A stretch of 13,415 bases of DNA from an uncultured Bacteroidales bacterium (GCA_937995875.1 CALKIW010000087.1:1-13415), one strand, 5' to 3'; shown: positions 1 to 8,459, numbered from the stretch's first letter. The notes: generated by a model not told the origin, from the letters alone. Made by a program: numbers and translations.

Positions 1-2
1 AG

Positions 3-98
3 TTCAACCGCAGATCATTTGGTGACAGACTTTTTGACAGGCTAGTTGTTGCGGCTGTGTCCTATAGACCGGTGTTTCAGCACAGAACCTATGATTGA
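3..98 (+). CDS. C-terminal fragment of an upstream gene, unidentified
   Basis: An open frame enters from the left edge and ends at TGA 96-98, giving 31 residues ending in SYRPVFQHRTYD. The other two forward frames stop within the first 45 bases. The fragment is rich in Arg, Phe and Val and reads like the end of a real protein, but no family can be named from it. It lies 110 bp upstream of the HEAT-like membrane protein on the same strand, so it may be the preceding gene of the same cluster; that is inference. Confidence 0.45.
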   Translation, partial: FNRRSFGDRLFDRLVVAAVSYRPVFQHRTYD

Positions 99-141
99 AG
101 AAAATCACTCAGTTGAGGATAATTATATAATTTTAAATTCC

Positions 142-159
142 TCCACTTTTTAAAGTGGA
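142..159. promoter_or_regulatory. Perfect dyad, possible operator or short hairpin
   Basis: TCCACTTT-TT-AAAGTGGA is an 8-bp perfect inverted repeat around two T, in the only spacer ahead of the cluster. No T-run follows it, so it is not a classical terminator. A weak -7-like box (TAGATTTA, 172-179, 7 of 8 to TAnnTTTG) begins 12 bp downstream, so the dyad would overlap the -33 zone of a promoter there. Operator function is inference. Confidence 0.35.
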
Positions 160-208
160 CTCAATGATATATAGATTTATAAAATTCAAGGTGATGAGAT
201 AATCTCAG

Positions 209-1582
209 ATGAACAAGAAACGGGTAATCATAGTAATGTTCATTGCCACCGCATTGATATTCTTCTTTGTGGGAAGCATGAGATTTTCCGGCAAGGCCAT
301 GCTGGAAAGCAACATCTATACCATAGAACATCCCAAGAGTTTATACCGTACATTCGATTTGGTGGATTCCATTCGATTAATCAACTATCGTTTTGAATAC
401 TATTTCGGCTCTCTTGCTTTTGTCGTCCGTATATCACTAGTGCTGACAATAGTCTGTACTGTAATTATGATTTTAATTGGCATTCAAGTTGAACTATATC
501 GACACAAACGCCATCAATTTGAGAAGAAAAAGAGAAAAGAAAATAGTAAATTGATTCCCAAAATCAATAAAATTGTCCAAAAAGAGACAAAAGAAATGAC
601 TCTTGAAGAAGTGATTGATGTGATTAACACCAACCATAATTTTCGTATTTCTACTTTCAAGGAAGCAGCTTTCTTTATGACGATGTTCTACTATTACATC
701 TTCACAACCAGAAAGAATACTAATCTTTACAATGCCTATCAAGCACTCAAAGCTATTGGGATTATAGATTTTGTTGAAGAAAAACTCTTGAAGGGAAAAG
801 ACAAGGAAAAAAGCGCGGCAATACAGATAGCCGTTATGTTGAATTTATATATCAACGTAAGTTATGTCAGCAGAATTATCAACACGAGAAATCTATCGCT
901 GAGGAAACAGGCCCGAATGTATTATATGCTACAGTATCATGAGGATTCCTATAAATACCTGGACAATATTGATTTTGAGTTATCGCTATGGGATCAGATA
1001 GAACTACACCAAATAGTCAAGCTCTGTAAATTGGACCATAAACCTTTACCGGTGTTTGTGACTGCAATCCGATTGGAAAAGAAAAGTATCAATAAGGCTT
1101 TCTTTATCCGAGAGGCAGGATACTGGGGACAAAATATAGAAATTCAAGCTTTAAAACCTTATATCACTGACTCTGACGAAAGGATTCGAAGAGCAGCTAT
1201 CAAATGTATGACCCAAAGGCGAGTCGGTTCGGCTGTTGATTTGATTAAACAGGCTGCTTTCAATTCCACACAGCACACTGTGAGACTATGTCTCCGTTCA
1301 ATACTGATTATTCACAACGGCAACCAAACTCCCTTTTTTAAATATATGTACCAACATGCCTCCGGATATCGAACCCGTCGGGTAGCACTCATTTGTCTTC
1401 GACTTTACGATAAGGATAGCCTAAAGGTTTATGAAAATCTGCATCACGCATCCAACGGCATTGACAAAGATCTTTTTGACGAAGTTGAGGAAACTATCAA
1501 ACAAGAGGAACTATATGGCGGTATTCTTGACTCAGACAACACTTTAAGCATCATTAGAAGATATGTTACAGACACTATTTGA
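209..1582 (+). CDS. Two-TM membrane protein with HEAT-like cytoplasmic domain
   Basis: The protein has 457 residues. Residues 6-23 and about 70-92 are hydrophobic membrane segments. The N-terminus (MNKKR) and the stretch after TM2 (HKRH, KKKRK at about 99-110) are basic, so both ends should be cytoplasmic with a periplasmic loop of about 45 residues. The rest is mainly helical, and residues 310-440 contain HEAT-like helix pairs, for example EIQALKPYITDSDERIRRAA followed by a second pair with RVGSAVDLIKQAA. No catalytic motif is visible. The ATG at 209 is the first after an in-frame TAA at 200-202; the purine-rich AAGGTGATGAG is rather far upstream. The gene overlaps the glycosyltransferase by 20 bp, which implies translational coupling. 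A partner or adaptor role for the synthase is inference from that overlap and the topology. Confidence 0.8.
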   Translation: MNKKRVIIVMFIATALIFFFVGSMRFSGKAMLESNIYTIEHPKSLYRTFDLVDSIRLINYRFEYYFGSLAFVVRISLVLTIVCTVIMILIGIQVELYRHKRHQFEKKKRKENSKLIPKINKIVQKETKEMTLEEVIDVINTNHNFRISTFKEAAFFMTMFYYYIFTTRKNTNLYNAYQALKAIGIIDFVEEKLLKGKDKEKSAAIQIAVMLNLYINVSYVSRIINTRNLSLRKQARMYYMLQYHEDSYKYLDNIDFELSLWDQIELHQIVKLCKLDHKPLPVFVTAIRLEKKSINKAFFIREAGYWGQNIEIQALKPYITDSDERIRRAAIKCMTQRRVGSAVDLIKQAAFNSTQHTVRLCLRSILIIHNGNQTPFFKYMYQHASGYRTRRVALICLRLYDKDSLKVYENLHHASNGIDKDLFDEVEETIKQEELYGGILDSDNTLSIIRRYVTDTI

Positions 1583-2999
1583 CTTTTACGGATATAGCAT
1601 CTTCCTCTATTCCATGCTCATACTTATATTGTATGTAGCACTGATGATGATGGCAGGAATCTCTATATTCTACAGTAAAGAGAATATAATTGATGAATAT
1701 GCCTTTTATATGGTCAACAAAAACCCATACGTACCTGGAGTGTCGATTATCGCACCGGCCTTCAACGAGGAACTCACCGTTATTGACAGTGTACGGTCAC
1801 TGCTTCGACAGAACTATCCGAAGTTTGAGGTCATCATCGTGAACGACGGAAGTAAAGACTCTACCTTGGAAAAATTAATTACCACTTTTGAACTCATCAA
1901 GGTACCCTTTTTCTATGTGGAACATCTTACTACTCATTCTTTTCTTACAATGTACCGCTCTACAAATCAGAAATATTCAAAACTCTCTGTCATCGATAAG
2001 GAAAATGGGGGTACAAAAGCCGATGCCATCAATTGCGGACTAAATGTATCCAAATACCCCTACTTCATCAACACCGATATCGACTGTATCCTCTCTCAGG
2101 ATGCCGCTCTTCAATGTATGATTCCAGCAATGAAGGACCCAAATGTCATTGCCGTCAGCGGAATTATGACGCTCTCCAATGGTTGTACCGTAGAGGGGGG
2201 ACAAATCACGAATCTTGCCCCACCAAAAGATTATTTTCCGCTTTTCCAGGAATTGGAATATCTGCGGTCATTCATTGTGGGTAAGATGGGATGGTCCAAA
2301 ATCAATGCCATGAACAACGTATCGGGTGGTTATGGTCTTTTCAAAAAAGATATCTGTATGAATGCAGGAGGATACAGTATTGATTCGTTTGCCGAGGATA
2401 TGGATATGGTGATGCGGATGACTGGCTATTGTTGTGATGTCAAACGACCTTACCGAATTGTGCAAATCCCCAAGAACTGTTGCCGCACCGAAGGTCCCGG
2501 CAATCTCAAGATGCTCAATCGCCAACGCTCACGTTGGGGAACCGGACTGATCCAATGCCTGTGGACCCACCGGAAAAAAAATTTCAATCCCAAATACAAA
2601 AATATGGGCCTGATTACCATGCCTTATGTCTTGTTTTTCGAATTTCTTGCACCGGTCGTCGAATTTACGGGTTGGTGGGTGTTTCTCTATTTTATTATCA
2701 CCAACGGGGTCAACTGGCCTGCGGCAATTTTTATCGGAATTGCTGCCTATCTATTTGCAGTGATGCTCTCTACAGTAGTTCTTTTCTATTCCCTGGCATC
2801 AGAAATAGAATACAAAAGCTTACGCCAATACCTTCCGTTACTATTTGCTGCTGTACTGGAACCTTTCTTTTACCATCCGTTTATTACCTTCTTTTCCATA
2901 AAAGGATATTTTGAATTCATTATCGGTAAGCGTATGAAATGGAAGGCAATGCAAAGAAAGGGTTATTCCAGCGCAGTTGCTACCAATACTGTGTCATAA
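1563..2999 (+). CDS. Processive family 2 glycosyltransferase (PgaC/BcsA-like synthase)
   Basis: The protein has 478 residues. One N-terminal membrane segment (about 12-37) is followed by a GT-A domain opening VSIIAPAFNEE (59-69). The acidic motifs of inverting processive GT2 enzymes are all present: D95 in NDGS, the TDID motif (D172, D174), AEDMD (E278, D279) and QRSRW (321-325). Three or so C-terminal hydrophobic blocks (about 347-377, 382-415, 422-455) would form the membrane channel. No PilZ domain follows, so it resembles PgaC, NodC and hyaluronan synthase types more than full-length BcsA. The expected reaction is polymerisation of a beta-linked polysaccharide from a nucleotide sugar with transfer across the inner membrane; the sugar cannot be read from sequence. 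It overlaps the preceding gene by 20 bp and lies 15 bp before the TPR/barrel gene. Confidence 0.9.
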   Translation: MLQTLFDFYGYSIFLYSMLILILYVALMMMAGISIFYSKENIIDEYAFYMVNKNPYVPGVSIIAPAFNEELTVIDSVRSLLRQNYPKFEVIIVNDGSKDSTLEKLITTFELIKVPFFYVEHLTTHSFLTMYRSTNQKYSKLSVIDKENGGTKADAINCGLNVSKYPYFINTDIDCILSQDAALQCMIPAMKDPNVIAVSGIMTLSNGCTVEGGQITNLAPPKDYFPLFQELEYLRSFIVGKMGWSKINAMNNVSGGYGLFKKDICMNAGGYSIDSFAEDMDMVMRMTGYCCDVKRPYRIVQIPKNCCRTEGPGNLKMLNRQRSRWGTGLIQCLWTHRKKNFNPKYKNMGLITMPYVLFFEFLAPVVEFTGWWVFLYFIITNGVNWPAAIFIGIAAYLFAVMLSTVVLFYSLASEIEYKSLRQYLPLLFAAVLEPFFYHPFITFFSIKGYFEFIIGKRMKWKAMQRKGYSSAVATNTVS

Positions 3000-3014
3000 T
3001 GATTGGATAAAATT

Positions 3015-5975
3015 ATGCAAAGGAAAATCATATTAATCAGCCTTCTCATTTTGGTCTCCAACACCGTTGGAGCACAAAAAGGACAAGAGTTTGACCGAAA
3101 GAGTGCCCAATATGAACAAACCGCCACCAAACTCGTCAACAGGGGTGAGCGAGATAAAGCCATGAATGTTCTTACCTTAGCTCTCAAAGGATACCCAGAG
3201 CATCCCGGGCTCAACTATCTGATGGGAAAATGCTATTATCAGAAGAACAATTATGCAAAGGCCCGCTTTTACCTGGTAAGAACGGTGAGATACGAGAATG
3301 ACAACATGGGAGCACTGGCCTTGTTGACCAATATAGAAGAACGGACCGGCAACTATTCGAGTGCCATTTGCTATATCAACGAGATGCTAGTACAAACACC
3401 CTATAATAAAAGTCTCTGGTTAAAGAAAATCGGACTCTACCGGAAACAAGGCAACACTGCTGAATCCAACCAACTGCTGAAACGTCTGGCTCAAATCTTT
3501 CCTAATGATACAGACGTGAAAAACCGATATTTTGGGCTACTTGAAGAAAATGTAAAGAGTCTCCGGGAAAAAGGACAACCCTATAAGGCCATCGATGCCA
3601 TGAAGGAATTGGTGCATCACAATCCGCATAATGTCTCCTACTATCTGCAACTGGCCAATCTGCTGATCCAAAGCGGCCAAAGTGACGAAGCCCTCAATGT
3701 CTGTTCACAAGGACTTTATTTTAATCCGGGCTCAACTTCCCTGATCGAAAAAAAGGTAAGTTTGCTTTCGGAAAAGCACCGTATCGGCGAAGCTTATGAT
3801 TGCCTGAAAGAATTTCAAAAAAACCATTTTAGCAGCCAACTTGTATCCCTGGAACATGAACTGGAAGAAAATGCGGCCCAGGATGCGCTGAGAAACGATG
3901 CGTATGTCATGTACGGAAAGATCTATGAACGCACCCACAGCGCCGATGCTTTTCATTTCCTCTTGAACACAGCTATCAGCCGTGGCTACATCAACGATGC
4001 CTTGTATTATATTGGGATTGCCAAGAAGACTCACCCGAATGATGCGACCCTGCTCTGGAAGGAATTCACCATCTATCAACAATTGGGAGACCGGCAGCAC
4101 GCCAAGCCTCTATTGGAAAAGATTGTCCGTTTGCAACCCCGTAACCGTGATGCCGTAGATGCCCTTTGTGCCTACCAAATGGACGATGCCACGAATCTTA
4201 TGGCCAGTATGGACTATCACGAAGCCATCCCTCTACTCGACTTTGTCATCAAGAATTCCAAGGACCAGGAACAGGTTCTCGGAGCCTATAACAAGAAATA
4301 TACGTGCCTTTTTGAAACCAAACAATTTCAAGCAGCGGAGAAATTGTTGGTTCAAATCAAAAAACGATACCCGAACTATAGCAATCTCTACCTGCGCCAA
4401 TCCGATTTGCTCGTAGCCCAGCACCGCTATCCAGAGGCCCTGTCCTTGCTCGGCAATATCCTCAACAAAGATCTAGGGAGTGACCAGAGGGCTTATTATC
4501 TTTCAGAGTATGAGGACATTGCCGTGAAATATATCCATCAATTGCAAACTGAAGGGGCAGTCCGGAAAGCCCTTGCCACGGCCGACACCCTGCTCCAATT
4601 CTATCCGTCTTCAAAACTGGGACTTACCTACGCCCTCAACAATTCCGCCTTGTTGAAAGATTCTGTTACGTTTGACGAATATTGCCACCAGGCCATCGGT
4701 TTCTATCCTGACGACATCAACTTCAAGATCAAACTTGCTGATAGTTACCAGCGCCAACAACAGTACGAAAACGCCCTCAATCTCTTGCGCCCCTCCCTGT
4801 TTGACTACTCCAATGACAGCACCCTCATCGGGGCTTTCTCCGAAAATAGCCGATTACTGGCTGAATCCTATATTCACCACCATCAATCCCAAAAAGCCAT
4901 AGCCGTACTCGATACGGCATTGGTCTACGATGGTTCCAACCGCTCATTGCTTTATGACAAAGGACTCGCCTACGAAGCCCTCCATGAATATGATTCGGCT
5001 CATTTCTACCAGAAATTCTATCAGCCCAGTCTCCTGGAAGCCAAAGCCTTTGAGGTGCATCTCGAACAACTGCAACAAAAGGGGAATACCAATCTCATTA
5101 CAGTAAACTATCTCTCCTCACGCTATGGGGACAGCAACACCAAAACCTCCAAAGCCTCCATCGCTTATACAAAAAAATCGAAAAGAGACTCTTACACGTT
5201 CCAACTCAACTATGCGGGACGAGACGGTGCTTCCCAGACAAATGCCGAGACTTACTCTCCTGGAGGAACCGGGATTCAAGTACAAGGACAATGGGAACAT
5301 GCGTTCGATAAGGAGTGGAACCTGATGATTAATGGCGCAGTATCCACACAGTTTTTCCCTCGTTTAACCTTTAATGCCCAACTCGACAAGAACTTAGAGA
5401 AAGGATGGACTGCCAATCTGCATGCAGGTTATAGAAGAATCAGCTCATATACCCTTACCTTTGCTTATGACGAGGACTATAACTCCTGGTCTTCTGACGG
5501 TTGGAGCAAATCCAACAACAATATGTTTAATTTCGGGGCTGGCGTATTGAAAACGTGGGAGATGTTCTCCTTAGGAGGAAAAGTGGATGCCATTGACTAT
5601 GCCTCAAGTTTACGTTACAGTGCCGTAGTGAATGCGTACTATTATCCCATGGAATCGCGAATCCTGACCTTTTCCACCATGGCCGGGATCAGTAATGCTC
5701 CACAGACCGAAATCCTCGATGCAGCTCTGCCAGGTACCTTTGACAAAGTCAATACATCAATTGGCTTTGGCATCAATTACCAACTCATCCAGAATGTGAC
5801 CTTAGCCATTAACGGCACCTGGAGCACCTTTGCCAACACTTTGGCTTCCCGTACGGCCATTCCTGTGGAAGTTAATGGAGAAGAGATCTATAATGAATAT
5901 AATTATCAAGATACGTATGCAAGCAAATATAAAAATCTATTCAGCATTGACAGCTTTATTATCATCGGATTCTGA
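3015..5975 (+). CDS. TPR scaffold with C-terminal YaiO-like outer-membrane beta-barrel
   Basis: From the ATG at 3015 the protein has 986 residues; an in-frame TTG lies four codons upstream (3003), but the ATG places a standard signal peptide at the N-terminus (basic MQRK, hydrophobic core, cleavage after VGA before QKGQ). Residues about 25-680 are successive TPR-type helix pairs, for example DKAMNVLTLALKGYPEHPG and EALNVCSQGLYFNPGS. From about residue 690 the sequence turns into alternating beta-strands rich in Tyr, Trp, Asn and Gly and ends in IIIGF, a terminal Phe typical of outer-membrane barrels. The layout parallels PgaA and BcsC (periplasmic TPR plus porin). The barrel looks like the YaiO family, named by pattern and not by search. 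Likely role: periplasmic guidance and outer-membrane export of the polymer made by the adjacent synthase. Confidence 0.85.
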   Translation: MQRKIILISLLILVSNTVGAQKGQEFDRKSAQYEQTATKLVNRGERDKAMNVLTLALKGYPEHPGLNYLMGKCYYQKNNYAKARFYLVRTVRYENDNMGALALLTNIEERTGNYSSAICYINEMLVQTPYNKSLWLKKIGLYRKQGNTAESNQLLKRLAQIFPNDTDVKNRYFGLLEENVKSLREKGQPYKAIDAMKELVHHNPHNVSYYLQLANLLIQSGQSDEALNVCSQGLYFNPGSTSLIEKKVSLLSEKHRIGEAYDCLKEFQKNHFSSQLVSLEHELEENAAQDALRNDAYVMYGKIYERTHSADAFHFLLNTAISRGYINDALYYIGIAKKTHPNDATLLWKEFTIYQQLGDRQHAKPLLEKIVRLQPRNRDAVDALCAYQMDDATNLMASMDYHEAIPLLDFVIKNSKDQEQVLGAYNKKYTCLFETKQFQAAEKLLVQIKKRYPNYSNLYLRQSDLLVAQHRYPEALSLLGNILNKDLGSDQRAYYLSEYEDIAVKYIHQLQTEGAVRKALATADTLLQFYPSSKLGLTYALNNSALLKDSVTFDEYCHQAIGFYPDDINFKIKLADSYQRQQQYENALNLLRPSLFDYSNDSTLIGAFSENSRLLAESYIHHHQSQKAIAVLDTALVYDGSNRSLLYDKGLAYEALHEYDSAHFYQKFYQPSLLEAKAFEVHLEQLQQKGNTNLITVNYLSSRYGDSNTKTSKASIAYTKKSKRDSYTFQLNYAGRDGASQTNAETYSPGGTGIQVQGQWEHAFDKEWNLMINGAVSTQFFPRLTFNAQLDKNLEKGWTANLHAGYRRISSYTLTFAYDEDYNSWSSDGWSKSNNNMFNFGAGVLKTWEMFSLGGKVDAIDYASSLRYSAVVNAYYYPMESRILTFSTMAGISNAPQTEILDAALPGTFDKVNTSIGFGINYQLIQNVTLAINGTWSTFANTLASRTAIPVEVNGEEIYNEYNYQDTYASKYKNLFSIDSFIIIGF

Positions 5976-7695
5976 AAGATCTACGAAACGAGGAAGGAAT
6001 CTGAATTTACGCTTTTCTCCAGTTTTGTTCTGGGTATTCGCCTTAACCCTCAGTTCCTGTTCCAAGGCAAGCAACATCGGATTCGAATACGGCAGCATCT
6101 ATTCTCCTTCATGCACTCCGGCTTTCCAAAAGACCTGGCATGTTGGAAATATCGACTACGACTGGGGACTATGGGGACATAACCTCGGGAAAGCATTGGG
6201 GACCGGACTATCCGAAAAGGCGTTTGCTTTTGATGGGAAGGTAAGGAACCATAGTCAGTTTTGCTTCTCATCCGACCAACTCTATCAGCGTTTAGTTGAC
6301 TTCATCCTCAATGCCTACAGAGATGGCACACAGTCACCTTCCCGTTTTGTCATTATGCCCAACGACAACAGTATCGTGTGCCAATGCTCCCTCTGTAAGG
6401 CAGCAGGAAACACCAAGACCTCGGCTACCCCTGCCGTATCCAAATTAATTGTACGACTGGCCCGCAGATTTCCCCTTCACACCTTCTTTACTTCTTCTTA
6501 TGCAAGTGTGAAGGAACCACCCACACAAAAGATGCCTGACAATGTGGGGGTGATTATTTCTGCGATGGACCTGCCTTATTCTGCACAATTTGACGGGAAG
6601 ACTGCCACTGCCGCATTTGAGCAGTTGATCAACCGATGGAAGAAAACGGTAAACAAAATTTATATTTGGGATTATATGAGAAATTTCGATGATTATCTCT
6701 CACCCTATCCCTGTCTCGGCATCCTCCAGAAACGGTTGAAATGGTATCGTCAAAAGGGGGTGAGTGGTGTAATTCTCAATGGCAGCGGGGATGATTATGC
6801 GGCCTTTGACGATATGCAGACCACGGTAATCGCACAACTTCTGAAAAATCCCGATTTAGACATCACATCACTCGTGAAAAACTACTATTCAGAAAATTAT
6901 CCCCTCTCAGGGAAGGGTATAGCGGATTATTACCTTTCCCTTGAAAAGAAAGCAATGCAAGCCAAGAACGGACTGCCCTATTATGGAGGGATAGGGGATG
7001 AAGTAGCCATATATCTTAACCCTACTGCATTCCTGGAATTCGATCACCAACTCGACAAGGTCTCCAAAACCATTACGGGAACAGAGCGCCATCAACTCAA
7101 CCAGTTGCTGACCGGATTCAATTATACTCAATTGGAACTTATCCGTGCCGGTATCATGACTTACGATGCAGAAAACGTCGCTACCTGCCTTATCAATTTG
7201 GAAGGGGCGAAAGAACTCAGGAACATGAAAGTCTACCGAGAAGCATACGGCAAACTTTCCGACTATATCGACTACTATCGCAAATATCCGCCAAAAAAGC
7301 AACTTCCAGAAGGACTAACCTGCTCTATACAAGCTCTCACAGATGGATTGGAAGGGAGCGCATACGACTACCACACCAACTGGGTAATCAGTCCCAGGAC
7401 CACGACTTCCTATTTCGTCTCCATTCATGGCAACCATCCAAGCCTCACCGTCGGATGCCTGCAGGCTCCTGTATGGCATATTTATGCACCAGTGCAAATC
7501 GAACTCTTGCAGGACGGAAAACAGAAAGCTGTAGTCAACCACCCTTCTGATACGAGACCACAAGGAGAAAGTGACTTCCTGCACCTTTCTTATATAATGC
7601 CTCTAACCGGAATCCAACCAGGCAAAATTGAACTCCGGCTTATTGCCCCGGCAAGGGAAGACCGTGTAACCGTGGCCTGCGACGAAATCAAATAA
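5947..7695 (+). CDS. DUF4838-domain lipoprotein, putative glycan-active enzyme
   Basis: A lipoprotein signal ends at the lipobox LSSC (Cys codon 6058-6060). The body matches DUF4838 as I know the family: a Cys cluster CQCSLC after MPNDN (about 6355-6396), a following helix with LIVRLARRFP, then IYIWDYMRNFDDYLSPYP (about 6655-6710) and a GVSGVILNGSGDDYAAF stretch. DUF4838 proteins are glycoside-hydrolase-like; the substrate is unknown. The N-terminal part before the domain is short (under 100 residues). The start is uncertain: no ATG or GTG lies between the upstream stop and the signal peptide. TTG 5947 is used here. ATG 5917 and 5896 overlap the barrel gene further. CTG 6001, preceded by AGGAAGG, would give the neatest signal peptide (MNLRFSPVLFW). 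By position it may trim or modify the exported polymer, which is inference. Confidence 0.8.
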   Translation: MTALLSSDSERSTKRGRNLNLRFSPVLFWVFALTLSSCSKASNIGFEYGSIYSPSCTPAFQKTWHVGNIDYDWGLWGHNLGKALGTGLSEKAFAFDGKVRNHSQFCFSSDQLYQRLVDFILNAYRDGTQSPSRFVIMPNDNSIVCQCSLCKAAGNTKTSATPAVSKLIVRLARRFPLHTFFTSSYASVKEPPTQKMPDNVGVIISAMDLPYSAQFDGKTATAAFEQLINRWKKTVNKIYIWDYMRNFDDYLSPYPCLGILQKRLKWYRQKGVSGVILNGSGDDYAAFDDMQTTVIAQLLKNPDLDITSLVKNYYSENYPLSGKGIADYYLSLEKKAMQAKNGLPYYGGIGDEVAIYLNPTAFLEFDHQLDKVSKTITGTERHQLNQLLTGFNYTQLELIRAGIMTYDAENVATCLINLEGAKELRNMKVYREAYGKLSDYIDYYRKYPPKKQLPEGLTCSIQALTDGLEGSAYDYHTNWVISPRTTTSYFVSIHGNHPSLTVGCLQAPVWHIYAPVQIELLQDGKQKAVVNHPSDTRPQGESDFLHLSYIMPLTGIQPGKIELRLIAPAREDRVTVACDEIK

Positions 7696-7699
7696 GGAG

Positions 7700-8221
7700 A
7701 TGAAAGGCCTATATATTTTAATCATCCTTTTCAGTATTACCTTCTTATCGGGATGCAAGCAAGAGATGGGACCTACCACTGTAAAAGTGGAAGACTCCAT
7801 CCGACACTATTTTCCTGTCATTGCGGGTGGGTATGTCCACATGTCCTACAAGATCAAGAACACAGGCCACAGTCCCCTCATTATCAATGACGTACAACCT
7901 TCCTGTGGATGTATCGTGAATCAGGACAGCGTACAAATGGTGATTTTCCCCGGAGATTCAACTCTATTTCATTTCATTTACAACAGTACCAACAACCTAG
8001 GATACGTCAAACATACCATACGCATCTACGGCAATATCGCACCCCATGGAGAAGTGAATCTTATCTTCGACATCAATGTCATCCCTGCAGAAAATGACAG
8101 CCATGACTTTGAACAGATCTATGGCCGGGGAATTGATGAAGCAACAAAAAACAGGAAGGATGACGATGAAAATATTTATGGAGACAGAAACTATTGGGTG
8201 AATAGTCAAGACGACTACTAA
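7700..8221 (+). CDS. DUF1573-type lipoprotein
   Basis: The protein has 173 residues, with a lipoprotein signal ending in LSGC (Cys19). The ATG lies 4 bp after the previous stop, with GGAG directly ahead of it (ATAAGGAGATG), so it is translated with the DUF4838 gene. The core shows the DUF1573 pattern: a beta-sandwich with SYKIKNTGHSPLIINDVQP, then SCGC (Cys69, Cys71), then FPGDSTLFHFIYNS. These Ig-like domains are common secreted or lipid-anchored modules in Bacteroidota with no assigned activity. The C-terminal 40 residues are acidic and polar (KNRKDDDENIYG) and look disordered. It is probably the last gene of the cluster; no terminator is visible in the 65 bp before the IS. Confidence 0.85.
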   Translation: MKGLYILIILFSITFLSGCKQEMGPTTVKVEDSIRHYFPVIAGGYVHMSYKIKNTGHSPLIINDVQPSCGCIVNQDSVQMVIFPGDSTLFHFIYNSTNNLGYVKHTIRIYGNIAPHGEVNLIFDINVIPAENDSHDFEQIYGRGIDEATKNRKDDDENIYGDRNYWVNSQDDY

Positions 8222-8278
8222 CAATGGTATAAGATATTCAAAATGAAAGAAATGCCCGGAGAAATATTTAAAACATAA

Positions 8279-8286
8279 AATAATTA
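8279..8286. repeat. Target site duplication of outer IS, left copy
   Basis: AATAATTA directly abuts the left end of the outer IS and is repeated exactly at 10673-10680. Eight bases is within the usual range for IS256-family elements. Confidence 0.85.
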
Positions 8287-8317
8287 GGCGTAATGGACAT
8301 TTGGTAGGCTGAAACCT
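8287..8317 (+). repeat. Left terminal inverted repeat of outer IS
   Basis: Begins GGCGTAATGGACATTTGG. From 8290 the 28 bases to 8317 are the exact reverse complement of 10642-10669. A further inverted copy of the core (ATGTCCATTA, 8323-8332) lies just inside, so this end can fold on itself with TAATGGACAT at 8291-8300. Confidence 0.9.
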
Positions 8318-8337
8318 CTCGGATGTCCATTATTTAT

Positions 8338-8345
8338 TACCTTTG
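8338..8345 (+). promoter_or_regulatory. Promoter -7 box of the outer transposase gene
   Basis: TACCTTTG matches the Bacteroidota -7 consensus TAnnTTTG. It lies 17 bp upstream of ATG 8362, the start codon split off by the inner IS. No clear -33 TTTG is seen. After the insertion this promoter can drive only the short reading frame from ATG 8362, which stops at 8398-8400. Confidence 0.55.
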
Positions 8346-8358
8346 CAGCATTTTAAAG

Positions 8359-8367
8359 GTTATGAAC
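8359..8367. repeat. Target site duplication of inner IS4 element, left copy
   Basis: GTTATGAAC precedes the inner IS and recurs at 9676-9684. One more base (G) also matches, so a 10-bp repeat overlapping the IS end by one base is the alternative reading. The duplicated bases contain the probable ATG of the outer transposase. Confidence 0.85.
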
Positions 8368-8459
8368 CACTACTGTCCAAAGAAATTTTCCCGGACATGA
8401 TTTAAGATAATTGTTTTCAATGAGTTACACGAATATTAATTTTCCGAGATTTGATTTTA

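Noticed and set aside
3003..3014. TTG 3003 as start of the TPR/barrel gene
   Set aside because: ATG 3015 gives a cleaner signal peptide and a normal start codon; the TTG adds only four residues.
8243..8278. Eleven-codon frame MKEMPGEIFKT between the DUF1573 gene and the IS
   Set aside because: Too short to support, no ribosome site and no reason to think it is translated.
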